From Cristatella mucedo (taxonomy: Eukaryota; Bryozoa; Phylactolaemata; Cristatellidae): 64,000 nucleotides of DNA. Under the pieces are notes generated by a model that searched no databases, had not been told where the DNA came from, and worked only from the letters and a program-made list of their open reading frames with translations. Made by a program: the position numbers and the translations under genes. Positions 23,761-34,234 of this stretch are shown piece after piece; within the stretch, counting starts at the first letter, position 1, and each line of letters starts with the position of its first letter. The stretch covers positions 90,800-154,799 of the forward strand of contig WPIO01000272.1 in NCBI GenBank assembly GCA_009760855.2. The letters run 5' to 3'.

Positions 23761-24883
23761 GAGTAGCTATTTACAGAAGTTGAGACGGAATGTACAAATT
23801 AATTTGCAATTTGGATGAGGCATATCTACCTAATAATGTTACATTTTATTAATAATACGTAGCTTAAGACTGGTAGACTTGACTAACGAGATACTGTGTT
23901 CGCTTACTGAAACGCCGCATTTAGATTTTGTGCAAATGCAGTAATGGAGTTATTCATTCAGTACATGTTTGATTAGGTTCATAGTATGTCTCCAAAACAG
24001 GTCACCGGATAAAGGAACACTAATAAAACTTACTAATAATTCAAATAGAATCTTAGGTACGTAACCTCTGTCTAGGCGATTTAAAATATTGCAATTAATT
24101 CATTTCAGCTGGAAAAAAAGACGCTAGCGAATCTTCAGTAAGATGTGCGTGCAGTCTTCTTCTCATTCACGTCAAACGTCTCTTGCATGAAATTAAATAC
24201 TGTTGGAAGCCTCATGTTGTGAAAGTTGTGTTATGAGGAATTCGAAAGGTTTTTACGGAGTTCTTTAGACTGCTACTACAGTGATAAGCAACGGGTAATA
24301 GTGTTTGCAGGTCTACTAAGGTTGTTAAAAATTGGTCTAAAGATTATAAGTTGTCTTTTGCGGATACGAGGTCAATGAAAAGACGCCGTATCCATTAAAA
24401 TTATACCCCGTATCCTCATAAATCCATAGACCACCTTGGAGAGCTTTGATAACGTCTAGAGAAGGTTTTGGGGCAAACTCAAATCCGAAGGTAGATAGGA
24501 ATGTAAATTTTCCAAGATATTTTGTAAACTTTACAAGATATTTTTGGTACATCACTTTGAGACTGAACCTGGGATAATGCACTTGAATGTTCTATCTGAT
24601 AAAAAATATTTGGTATTCATAGCAAGAACTTAGGGGAGTCTGTTCGTTTGGCTTTCAGCTTCGTTCAAATAATGTAGGTATCAATCATTGCCTTAAAGGA
24701 AACCGAACCTTGCGATTAATTTTAACACATGCATATACCTTTCGGCCACCATTGAACGTAGGCCTATGTAGACATAATTGTTTCTATTAATATCTATGCA
24801 AAAACGTTTCTGTATTCATTATCAATAATCTGGATAGTAGGAAGCTCGCACTCATCTTTTGAGCCGGCTTTCTAGTTCCATAA
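23761..24883. other. Intron 3 sequence; nothing recognised
   Basis: No repeat copy recognised. A splice-site pair bounding 29 nt at 24109-24137 was tested as an exon and rejected on phase. Confidence 0.5.
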
Positions 24884-25120
24884 TGACAATAATGATAATA
24901 ATAGATTTTATAGCACCCGCAGAGACCTAAATATTTCTATGCACTTTGCATGTGCTGCAAATCAAGCACAATCTAATTATTAGCGGTAGCGTGCAAAAAG
25001 CCAACAACATTAGTGCGGTTAGATATTGCATAAATTTTGAAAAGTAAAAAAAACATGACAAGCATTTTTAAATCTTACACTGAGTATCCGTCGAGACAGC
25101 TCATTAACGTATCGATAACT
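24884..25120 (-). mobile_element. LINE family B, decayed 3' tail, minus strand
   Basis: Starts with (AAT)n, then an altered hairpin complement and 3' UTR phrases in antisense, heavily diverged. Confidence 0.6.
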
Positions 25121-25359
25121 GCATTAATCTTAAATCATTTAAGTCTAAAATAACGATTAATCTGTTGGTGTGTAGAATTTGCATATGGTCTAATGAACTA
25201 CTGGTCCAATGGTTTTTTCCTGTGTGCATCGCTAGCTCACGTGGACGTCACTGAGTTCATGTTCCTAACCAGGAGCTCAACTAATTGATAACCCAGTGGG
25301 TCTTTTTCCTATTCTCAATGCTAGCTTAAGCATTCTGTGTTGGTCATCAGTTCTTGGTT

Positions 25360-25610
25360 AGTGACTGTCTGGTCCAGCACGTTCATCACACCACTCATGT
25401 CGGTGCCCATGTTCTAGATTCTCGAGATCGCTAAATATGTCCTACCCAGTGACCTTGTTGTGTGCCCACTGACCCTCTCAGATCAATTGTTCGGTCTCGC
25501 TTACAGGTCCTGCACCCTTGTACGTATGGGCTATGTTGAACTTCTTAAGCGGCGTAACTTGAAAATCATAGACGTAGACAGTCTGCAGTCTGACATTCCA
25601 TATCCATCTT
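25360..25610 (+). mobile_element. LINE family A, endonuclease fragment
   Basis: Matches the A endonuclease region from about 26615 to 26845, including the block 'gtgtgcccactgaccctctcagat' (LTLSD). It is truncated at both ends and lies just upstream of a longer A copy, so this part of the endonuclease occurs twice within 1.5 kb. Confidence 0.75.
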
Positions 25611-25779
25611 GTGTGTAAAAAACGCCCTAGCTTTCGTCTAATTAAAATGTTTGGTGCATGTTCTCATTCCTCCCTGCGCTAAAGAGCGGCCTCGTCGACT
25701 CCTAGCGTGGTGTGGACTTTTACTTGATTTCTCCGTTATATCTTCGGATATTCCGCTGCTATCTTCGCTGTGACTACTT

Positions 25780-27095
25780 ATGAGCTGTCCTCGGATATGC
25801 TACACAAAACAGGACCTGCTTAGCATAAGATGCGTTGTCTCCAGTAGTCGATACCTACCGGTGGGCTTTCTCAGGCGGGTCAGTGAGAACCTACCTGCAT
25901 CCTGCGTTCGCCCCATCAACAGCTCTGCTATCAAACCTACGACTCGTAAGTTTAAAGCGCTAAATAGTACTTGTTGCTGTAGTAGCCCACCAGCTGTAGC
26001 CCAGCACGTTGTGAAACGTCGTCCCACGGCCGTTACCAAGGTCCAATTCAAATTCGAAGAGCCAGCGTCCGCCAGGCCGGACACAAACGGTAGAGAATAC
26101 GAGCCACTTCATCGCCGTCGCCCAGTTGTTGAACAGCCTCTTAAATTCCGCCTACTAAGTGTCCGCTCGCTAAAAACCAAGGGGTTACTAATCCGCGATC
26201 AGGTGGTCCAGGAGAAGCTAGATGCATTTCTGCTTACCGAAACCTGGATGACGCCTTGTTCCAGTAGCTGTATTTCCGAGACCACCACACCCGGGTTCTC
26301 ATTCTATCAGTCCATGCGTTCTGACAAGGTTGGGGTGGGGTTGCGATTGTTGTTAGCGAATTGTTTGGCTATAAAATGTGCAGTTTCTCGTATGGGTCAT
26401 CGATTGAATCGGTTGCTATCAGGTCTTCATCAAAGACAATGCCTCTCACCGTTGTGATATACCGGCCTCCTTCTGGCTGTCTAAACTTGTTTATAGAGGA
26501 GTTTTCAGAGTTCCTCACTAAAATATTTGTGAGTGACAGGCCGCTACTGATTGTAGGAGACTTCAATATTCACGTTGACAACCCTAGCAACAGCCAGGTC
26601 CGCTCATTTCTTGACTGTCTGGAGAATCTTGGTTTGGCCCAACACGTTAATCATAGCACCCACGTCGGTGGCCACATTCTAGATCTCGTGATCACTAAGG
26701 ATGTCCTCCCCTCTGACTTTGTGGTGTGCCCACTGACCCTCTCAGATCATTGCTCGGTCTCGTTTATTGTTCCTGCTCCCTCCTACCTGCAGGGTAATGT
26801 CAAATTTGCCAAACGACGTAACTTACAAAGCATTGACTTGGACAAGTTTTTGAAATCTGTTTGTTGTGCAGGTCTTCTTGATCTGCATTCAGACTCGACC
26901 GGCAAGCTCGATACCGTCACTGGTGCCGTGACTATGACACTCAGGAGTGCTTTTGACAAGCATGCTCCCGTTCATTCTATCAGTGTACAAAGTCGTGGCG
27001 ATTCCTTCAAATTTACAAAAAAACTTCTAAAGATCCGCCAGGGTAAGCTCAGGCTTGAAGGTCGTTTCAACAAATCGGGTACGAGGCAGATCTAG
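25780..27095 (+). pseudogene. N-terminal region and endonuclease of LINE family A, frameshifted
   Basis: The frame 25780-26457 carries a cysteine-rich N-terminal stretch and the start of the endonuclease: LLSVRSLKTKG (Asn replaced by Ser where N-x-R-S is usual), AFLLTETWM (catalytic Glu), PGFSFYQS. A base loss in the GGGVAIVV block near 26335 shifts the frame. From 26361 it continues with VIYRPPSG, LIVGDFNIHVDN, HILDLVITKD and LTLSDHCSVSF (SDH catalytic end intact). The endonuclease nicks target DNA for retrotransposition. It is not intact. Confidence 0.85.
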
Positions 27096-27619
27096 TCCAT
27101 TTCAAAGATTTCGCTCGAGTTTACACTCGGAAGCTTAAAAAGCCAGGGCTTCTTTTTCACTCGAAAGCTAAATTCCTGCAAGTCTGATCCTAAACCGATT
27201 TATAAGATAGTAGACAATTTCCTGGCCAATGCTGGGCGGTCTGACTCCTGAGAAACTTAGGGCTCAACCGAAACGTGTACAGCCTTCTTTACTGAAAGCA
27301 TTGTGCACATTCGTACCTCCATAAAGCCCCATCCAACTAAAGCAGTTTTAGTATCGCAACCTGTGACCTTCGCTAAAAGGCTTTTCAAGGTTTTGGCATG
27401 AGCTATAGTTACCTTATTAGGTCTAGCAAAAAGAGCTCGTCTCCTGAAGACCCTATACCTTCATCTCTGTGGTCTTCACTGGATGACTAACTTAGCCCTG
27501 CCATAACCAAAATTCTTGATACTTCATTGGGAAAAAGAAGTCGTCTCCAACTCCTACAAATCTGAAATCGTTTGACCCATAATTAAAAAGCCCGGATAAG
27601 ATACAGAGGTCCTAGCAAA

Positions 27620-28955
27620 CTATTGCCCCTTTTCCATTCTTCCTTTCTTGTCAAAGATTCTTGAAAAATTGTTGCTAAGCAGCTGGTTGAACATATTGAA
27701 AAGAATGAAATGTCAGAAACGTTTCAATCAGGTTTCAAGAGGCAGCACTCCACTGAAAATGCTCTCCTCCGTTATAACTGTCACATTCTACGTGGCAAAA
27801 ATGACGGGAACGTCACTCTCCTAGATTTTGTAGTTCTATCAGCTGCCTTTGACACCATTGATCACGATGTTCTACTTGAACGGTTGAGAACAACGATTGG
27901 TGTGGCAGACAAATCACTGGCATGGTCTTAATCTTACTTGTCTGATCGTGTTTAATCCATGGCGAGTGGGGATCAGGTTTCACACACGAGACGGGTCACC
28001 TGTGGAGTCCCTCGAGGGTCTGTACTCGGTCCCTTGCTTTTTCTATGTATACTCAACACTTGCGAAAAATGATGAAGGCCCATGCAATAGGATATTGAAT
28101 TTATGCTGACAGTACTCAGCTGTATTTGTCATTCAAACCATTGAAATCCGCTGCATAACTGAGAAACTGGATGCTTGCCTGGCTGAAACTCGGTCTGGGA
28201 TGTCGGAAAACTTCTTGAAACTAAATGATGATAAAACTGAACTGCTGCTCATAGATCAACCAACGTGTGGCCGCTTTTCAAGGCTTTGCTCTTCCAATAG
28301 GTAATGCTGTTGTGAAACCATCACCATGTGCTCAAAGTTATGGTTTTATTTTCAACAGCAGTCTCAAATTTAAAAGCTTTATTCAGAAGACTGCTTCTAT
28401 AGCTAGCCATCACGTCCAATCCCTATCCAAGATTGGGAGCTGTCTTTCACAGTGGCTTGCAAAGAACTTAACTAGCTCCTTAGTTCTGTCTCGGTTTAAT
28501 AATTGTATTTCCCTTTTGGCTGGGCCACCAAAAGAAGCAACTAGGCCACTGCAGCAGACTATGAATATGGCTGCAATGCTAGTCTTCAGTCCAAGATGTT
28601 TTAGTACGTGTTGTTTTTGCTGAAAGAGCTAGGATCAATGCCGATTGAGTCACGAATGCAGAGCAAAGTTCTAAAGCTGACCCACAGGGCACGCCATGGA
28701 TTGGCTCCTACGTATGCACCTGAACTGCTGCACCAGTTTCAGCCTGTTCGCACCCTCAAGTCCTGTGTGGAAAATAAATTAGCTGTTCCAGTCCTCCACT
28801 TAAATACCGTGGGTGACAGAAGCTTAAGCTCTGCAGGTCCTAGACTGTGGAACTCGCTTCCACAATTCTTACGCAACGACTGCTACTCTCCTGCTTCCGA
28901 CGTAGGCTCATCCTTTTCAGTGGTCCTGAGCTGCTGCTTCCATGCCAGTCACTAG
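27620..28955 (+). pseudogene. Reverse transcriptase of LINE family A, multiply broken
   Basis: The frame 27710-27931 has FQSGFKRQHSTENALLR and VVLSAAFDTIDHDVLLERL. A stop follows at about 27929, and the VPQG and YADD blocks are degraded (about 28000-28120). The frame 28267-28623 carries the post-catalytic region, and 28608-28955 carries the C-terminal signature (GLAPTYAPELLHQF, GPRLWNSLPQFLRND). It is more decayed than the copies at 1-1522 and 47.3 kb. Confidence 0.82.
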
Positions 28956-29001
28956 CAAATCACTCACTACCTCAAGGTCAGATCACTACCTCAAGTGCTC
29001 T

Positions 29002-29142
29002 AAATATAATTCATTTATATAGTGCCCGAAGAGAACTTAATCTCTATTCAGGCGCATCACATATGCGTCGGGGCTCGAGCCCACGACCTCAGTCAGACCT
29101 TGGTCGGGGCGAGCACCTTAACAGCTAGACCAAACCACCCCA
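29002..29142 (-). mobile_element. SINE2: tRNA-headed SINE with LINE-B-like tail, minus strand
   Basis: Read on the minus strand: a tRNA-like head with A box TGGTCTAGCTG and B-box-like GGGCTCGAGCCC, then a tail containing AATAGAGATTAAGTTCTCT with flanking GCGCC/GGGC arms. It interrupts the family A C-terminal region. A 5-bp duplication (gctct) flanks it at 28997-29001 and 29143-29147. Copies at 62029 and 50523 share the structure. Confidence 0.85.
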
Positions 29143-29604
29143 GCTCTACTAACTCTGCTATGCTTCCCACTTTTTCTGTGTTGTGTGAGATAAAGTCTGT
29201 CGGCTACCGAATGCGTACCGAAAGCCGCTTAGGCTGTGAGTGCGCTATAAAAAACTCCTGCGTAACACCCACATGGTCTTTATGACTTTGTGGAGTTACT
29301 GACGGAGATACATACATTACATGCTGGGAGATGTCAAGCACCTGGTTTGTGATTAGGCTCTTACAGGGTGCTATACGAAAGACTTATTATCACCATTATT
29401 CTTCCTATTGTTTATAAAAAAAATCTGTAGTAGTTACAGTGTGTATAGATGATTTTAGTGTCTTTAGAAGTAAAAAAATCATTTGAAATTTTTTTCATTA
29501 ATGGAATCGCTTATTCCTATTCGAAGGGAGCGTTTTGAGTATACCGTAATCTAACAAGACAAATCCAACACATAATGTAATCGAGGTATGACTTTGATTT
29601 TCAG

Positions 29605-29905
29605 AGTTATCAATAGCCATCAAACCAGTTCAGTGGATGTACCAAAGATTTTGAAGAAATATTGCGCTCAGACTACAATTTCTAATGCAGACGAACTGCA
29701 CGTCTACGAAGAAATTGAAGAATTTGGTACTAAAGGCAAAATAGATACCAACATGAAACTCATCGATCAGCCTAAACCCACAACTGAGCTAGCTCCTTAT
29801 ATGTCTCTACATCAGATATCAGCCTCTGCTGAAGTTGAAGCCCCAAATGAGTACAGCCAATTACAGCGGCGAGAATCGGAGCTTCTAGAGTGCAGCGGCT
29901 CTTGA
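29605..29905 (+). CDS. Ig-superfamily receptor, terminal exon: tyrosine-motif cytoplasmic tail
   Basis: The acceptor is tttcAG (29603-29604) and the exon enters in phase 2 after the microexon. It encodes about 99 residues, with a stop at 29903-29905. The tail is hydrophilic and has four tyrosines: KKYCAQ, HVYEEIEE, APYMSLHQ and NEYSQLQR. YEEI is the preferred Src-family SH2 ligand when phosphorylated. YMSL and YSQL are YxxL motifs, 18 residues apart tyrosine to tyrosine, wider than a canonical ITAM, and none has the hydrophobic -2 residue of an ITIM. A signalling adhesion receptor is the inference; partners are unknown. An AATAAA lies 24 nt after the stop codon. Confidence 0.8.
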
Positions 29906-29928
29906 AGGATTCACTTATTCCGTTTGAT

Positions 29929-29934
29929 AATAAA
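29929..29934 (+). promoter_or_regulatory. Poly(A) signal AATAAA of the Ig receptor gene
   Basis: Canonical hexamer 24 nt after the stop codon of the terminal exon, implying a very short 3' UTR. The sequence alone does not prove use. Confidence 0.6.
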
Positions 29935-29935
29935 A

Positions 29936-30800
29936 ACGTGTCGAGTGGCATGAATACAGTAGCTGTATTTTTCTATGTCGCATTACCTCACGCCTAGAAA
30001 CCGTCCTCTGGATTTAAAGAAAGAATCTATTCGATGCTGATAAACTTACAAAATTTGAAAGGCGTGAAAGCCTGAAGAATTATTTACGTTCACAAAATCA
30101 GCAGCTTATGATTTCTAAAGATTCAACTCCAAACTTACCTGCAGTTCATTAACAAAAACAGCATTCACTGGAAATACCCGGCTAATATCGTCCATCTAAT
30201 GCTCAGCTGACTGCCTAACACTGTAATTTTTTATCTAATTGGAGCATAAATATTGGCTTTGATAAACAAATATTTAATGGATGTGATATTTATAGCCAAA
30301 CGTTAGTATTGAAATCTCCTCTGCCTCAACTTGCAGTGAGCATGGTCATGAAATTCATTCGAAGGCTGTCTACAGAGACTTACAGTGAATAATTTCTCTC
30401 ATATTTACCATTTGCTACGGATATTATAATCTTGCTTCCATAGAGTGTATTACATGTAAACCTAGGTCTATCATTTCTCAAATCCCTACAAACGTATACG
30501 AAAATTAAGTAGGCCCCAAATAAAAGCGTACCTTAGGTAGCGAATTTTTTAGAGTAAACATTCATATATTCACATGTTAAGGTTTCGGCAGTTTACGGTT
30601 TCTAAATATAAATAACAAACCTCAGCTTCTTGCAAGGTATGTCAATAATGTTAAATTTTCAGACCTACTTACTTTATGAAAGCCCAAGAGCGTGATCACT
30701 ACGTCCTTCTTCACTGGCTGTAATTTTTCAGCCGAAGCTCAGTTTGATCTTGATCGTGGAAATCAGATCATGGAGATCGCATACATTTAATACCAAAATG
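29936..30800. other. Downstream flank of the Ig receptor gene; nothing recognised
   Basis: A+T-rich sequence with no supported gene or repeat before the SINE1 copy. Confidence 0.55.
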
Positions 30801-30975
30801 AGCTGTGATGGCACACTAGGTAAGGCGGTTGCTTTTCACGACCTCAGCCACGAGTTCGCGAGTTCTAATCCTGCAGTGGATGAATCTATATCGCCACTGT
30901 AAACTGTGGTGATAGCCGTTAAGGCTCTTCTGCCGCTATGCAAACAGGTTGTCAAATCAGCTGGTATTTGATGTT
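30801..30975 (+). mobile_element. SINE1: tRNA-like SINE
   Basis: Opens with a tRNA-like A box (TGGCACACTAGG), followed 35-40 nt later by a B-box-like gagttctaatcc. A body with 'tgtggtgatagccgttaagg' and 'ctcttctgccgctatgcaaa' follows. The same order occurs at 49171-49352 and, partly, at 63857-64000, defining a family. No LINE-B hairpin is present. Confidence 0.8.
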
Positions 30976-31014
30976 TTGTTGATATCTATGCTTAACTGTA
31001 AGGAGCCTCTAAGG

Positions 31015-31185
31015 CAGCGTTTCTTAACCAATGTGTTGCGACCCCTTTAGGGGTCTGAGGACCCTTTCACCGGAGTCGCCTATGACCATCGGAAACTATG
31101 CATTTTCACATGTCGCACACAATAATTGTATGGTTGGGGTCGCTACAACATGAGGGGTTACGACCCTGCAGTGTACCCCACGGAC
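31015..31185 (+). mobile_element. Non-autonomous hAT transposon relic (Charlie/SPIN-like)
   Basis: Begins CAGCGTTTCTTAACC, a close variant of the CAGTGGTTCTCAACC terminal repeat of Charlie/SPIN-type hAT elements. It continues with GCGACCCCTTTAGGGGTC, GACCCTTTCAC-like, GTCGCC...GACCATCGGAAA and TATGGTTGGGGTCGCTACAACATGAG, all in the order I recall for this group. The right end is decayed and no 8-bp target duplication is visible. No transposase is present. Confidence 0.7.
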
Positions 31186-31374
31186 TGTGCTTGGTCCAGA
31201 TATCTTCTCAAATAAATGCTCCTTCTTGAATCGCCAATCACTCTATGGGCTTTACGTTTATACAGCTTATACGTACGGACAGAACCTGTATATTGATATC
31301 TCGTTGCCTTACCTTAGGTCAAACTTTCTCAAAATTCCCTTACAGCGAGTTTCACTTACAGTCCAGCCTAAATG

Positions 31375-31815
31375 GAAGCAACCTTTCTCAGGCCGGCAGG
31401 TGCGATCAGGAGATTACAGCTGGTAAAAAAACTCCGCAGCTAGCCTTGTCTGTCGAGAGCATCGCAGTTGCCACATCATACCACTTCTCGAAGACCTGCA
31501 CTGGCTACCGGTCAGGCAATGGATCGTCTTCAATGTTTTGTCACTCACTTTTAGGTCACTTCATTCTTTGGCTCCAGCCTATCTCTCTGATCTACTCCCC
31601 CACCAGGCTACGCATCGTATCACCCGCATTTGGGAATCCAACAGTTTATTAATACCTCATACAAACTATTCGCATCGATTATCAAACATTTTAATATTCA
31701 CTGCTCAATCGCGTTTCCCTTTGCAGCATTTGTAAAGAGCCTAGAAGGAGATTGAGTTCACTGAGGGCGCTTTATCAAGTGCATTATTTTAATTATTAAT
31801 ATTATAATTGTTATT
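31375..31815 (+). mobile_element. LINE family B 3' fragment with internal deletion
   Basis: Starts at the 'ccggcatgtgcgatcaggcga' block of the C-terminal region. It runs to the PHQA..RT block, deletes about 250 nt at 31665-31685, and ends with 'tttccctttgcag', hairpin and an A/T-rich ATT tail. Confidence 0.85.
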
Positions 31816-33223
31816 ATTATGTGATGAACATACGATTTATTTACTAGTAATGATAAAACCCATTGCCATGTAAAACTCGGAAAAATCATTCGTATACATG
31901 GATGATTCTTGCACACACTGGAGGAGCAATGGGGGGTTGGAATGATCCCCCCAGTAGGCAGAGGGAAGTACATATATCCGTCGGCCGATTTCCCCTGGTC
32001 TTCGGTGCAAGGGACGCCCCCAAATTTAACTCTTGACTCTAAACTAAAAAATCCTGCCTCCGCCCCTGCTTGAATAGCCTGTGCTTCTGTATCATAAAAT
32101 CTGAGTGACGTGAATGTTGCCGATGGATCGAGCAGAATAAATGCATGGCAAATGTTTTACTGGAATCTTTTTTATTACTTAGTGTGTCGGTGGTCTGAGA
32201 GAAGAAAGTGGTTTCAGTGTTAGGGGGCTTCTTGAACTCTGAATGAAATCTTTCTGATAAATAAATCTTTTATCTCTGTTTCACAAGCTTCTCGGAGGAA
32301 ATTTTGTGAAACGTCAAGAAAAAAAATTAATTAAGGAGATCTTTTTCCAAATGCCTAATGCCTGAAGCCTGATCCTGTTCTATGAACCTAGACTCACTTC
32401 AGGCTGCTCTTTCATATCTTAAACGGTGATTATTTGGGATCGCTTCAGAGCGCTCGTATATCAGATGTAGCAATAACGGAATAGCTCAATGCTGGCTTTC
32501 TCAAACAATAAATACGAAAGAGATGGTGTTGCGTCTACATTTAATAAGCTCTTTTTACTGGCTTTAATTGTGGTACTCATTTCATCTGCAAAGGAACGTT
32601 TGGGAAAATATTTTTAAGTGGGACCGGAGGTTGGAGCTTATACGTTTACTTTACTCAGAGGTGGGCATGTAGGGGCACGAATATCTGCACGACTTTCTTA
32701 AAGAAGGATGAAGGCTAATCAGCCGCACAGTTACTGTCCACCCAATTAAACCGATTATCACTTTAAGCTATGGCCACCATTGTTTACGGTTCCTACCATA
32801 TAGAGGTTATTTTGCTGGTATTGGTCATTATTTATTAGAGATTCTGATGTAGAATTCTGAATAGATATCTATTGATCCGTCGCACTTTGACATGCAGCAA
32901 GATGAATAAGTCCAACTTAGTAGTGCTCTTCATATCATCATTGGCGATTGTGTTACCTTAATGTTGATCAAGATTAGAAGAAATTTGATCGGCAGATTTT
33001 GGCGAGTTGACTTGAAAGATCTTTCTGTCTTGATAGTGTAGCCAATCTCTCTATACGGCCATATCACTAGGGTAATTTGTTGTGGAAAGGAAACGTGAGG
33101 GATATTGTGGCAATTATTGAAAACATTGGCAGTCACTTTATCTGCTTTCATTTTGATAATCATTTTTATGGCGGAATTTAAAGGCTTGGAACAAAATATT
33201 TTTCCAGTGAGGAATCATAGATT
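31816..33223. other. Mostly unrecognised stretch
   Basis: Apart from the possible DNA-transposon end at 31910-32075, no repeat or gene is recognised. Stop codons are frequent in all frames. Confidence 0.5.
31910..32075. mobile_element. Possible DNA transposon relic with CAGGGGCGGAGG end
   Basis: The complement of 32052-32070 begins CAGGGGCGGAGGCAGGA, a terminal-repeat type common to several cut-and-paste families. Upstream G/C runs (ggggggttgg...gatcccccc near 31930-31955) are typical of such elements. No matching left end was found, so the assignment is weak. Confidence 0.3.
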
Positions 33224-33305
33224 GTTTGGTTTTGAGTTAAGGTCCTCACCACAATCAAGGTCTCATTGAGGTCGTGGGCTCGAGCGCCGAGGCATTTGTG
33301 AATAA
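33224..33305 (+). mobile_element. SINE2 head fragment
   Basis: Contains gttaaggt, accacaatcaaggtctcattgagg-like sequence, and GTGGGCTCGAGCGCCGAGG, matching the tRNA-like head of SINE2. The tail is absent; an antisense family B tail starts immediately downstream. Confidence 0.7.
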
Positions 33306-33309
33306 TAAC

Positions 33310-34112
33310 GACAACCATATAAATAATAATGCACTTGATAAAGTGCCCTCAGAGAACTTGATCTCTTTCTAGGCACTTTACATTTGCTACAAAGGGAAAA
33401 GCGATTGAATGATGAGTAGAATCATGCTTGATAAACAAGCGAAATGAATAGCATGGTTAGGGGTGACATGCACAGGGTCAGCATACAAATATGGTTAGTA
33501 GCAGCATGCACAGTGTCAGCACACATAGGCACATGAAAGACGAATCACATCGACCAACTAATTGCTTTCCCAAATATGTGTGTTTTCAAGTTCTTTTTAA
33601 ATGTGGTCTTGTCAGGGAATGTTTTGACGCAAGTCGGGAGGGAGTTCCAGGCTTTGGGAGCATATTAACTAAATACACGGTCTCCAAAGAATTTGAGGTT
33701 TGTACGAGGTATTTGCAGACAGTTGAATTCAAAAAAGTGGGTGGTCCGATGCTTGGCCTGATGGGGAAGATCTGATCTGAGATATAGGCTGGAGCCAAAG
33801 AAAAAAAGTGACCTACATTTGAGCGACGAAACCTTGTAGTCAATCCGTTGCTTGACTGCTAGCCAGTGCAATTCTGCGAGAAGTAGTGCGATGTGACAAC
33901 TGCGAAGTTCACGACAGACAAGTCTAGTTGGGGAGTTTCGCACCAGCTGCAATCGCCTGATCGCACATGCCGGTAGGCCAGTAAGCAGTGAGCTGCAGAA
34001 GTTGAGACGAGATATCACGAATGCATGGACCAACTTAGAAGTGGTATCCTTATCTAAACAGGCCCGAATTTTAGCGATGTTATGAAAAGAGATTTCGTTT
34101 TCTTGGAGCACC
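33310..34112 (-). mobile_element. LINE family B 3' copy, minus strand
   Basis: Starts with AAT repeats and the complement of the hairpin, then the antisense 3' UTR and C-terminal domain. The minus frame 33665-34114 has [40 protein letters not shown] and ELHWLAVKQRIDYK. A one-base shift near 33665 separates it from the last residues. It is divergent (head-to-head) with the next B copy. Confidence 0.88.
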
Positions 34113-34234
34113 ATACAAATGAATGGTATTTTTGTATAGAGATACCCAAGAACAAGCTGAGTTCATACATGCAAGAAATGAAGAAAGGGAGTGCGTCAGA
34201 ATGAGCTAAAACTGATTATTTATAAACAAGGCAG

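Larger units (their letters stand above)
25680..29330 (+). mobile_element. LINE family A, longest copy in the window
   Basis: About 3.65 kb spanning an N-terminal region, AP-type endonuclease, linker, RT, C-terminal region and 3' end with ACATT-type repeat near 29312-29325. It lies in intron 3 of the Ig receptor gene, same strand. It is interrupted at 29002-29142 by a SINE in opposite orientation and by many small indels. Its 5' portion (25690-25910) is also found at 35150-35345. Confidence 0.88.

Noticed and set aside
24109-24137. 29-nt candidate microexon with good splice sites
   Set aside because: It leaves phase 0 when entered from the transmembrane exon, and meets a stop when entered from the microexon at 19208, so it cannot join to the tail exon in frame.
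31015-31185. Autonomous transposase gene in the hAT relic
   Set aside because: The element is only about 170 nt and has no coding frame.
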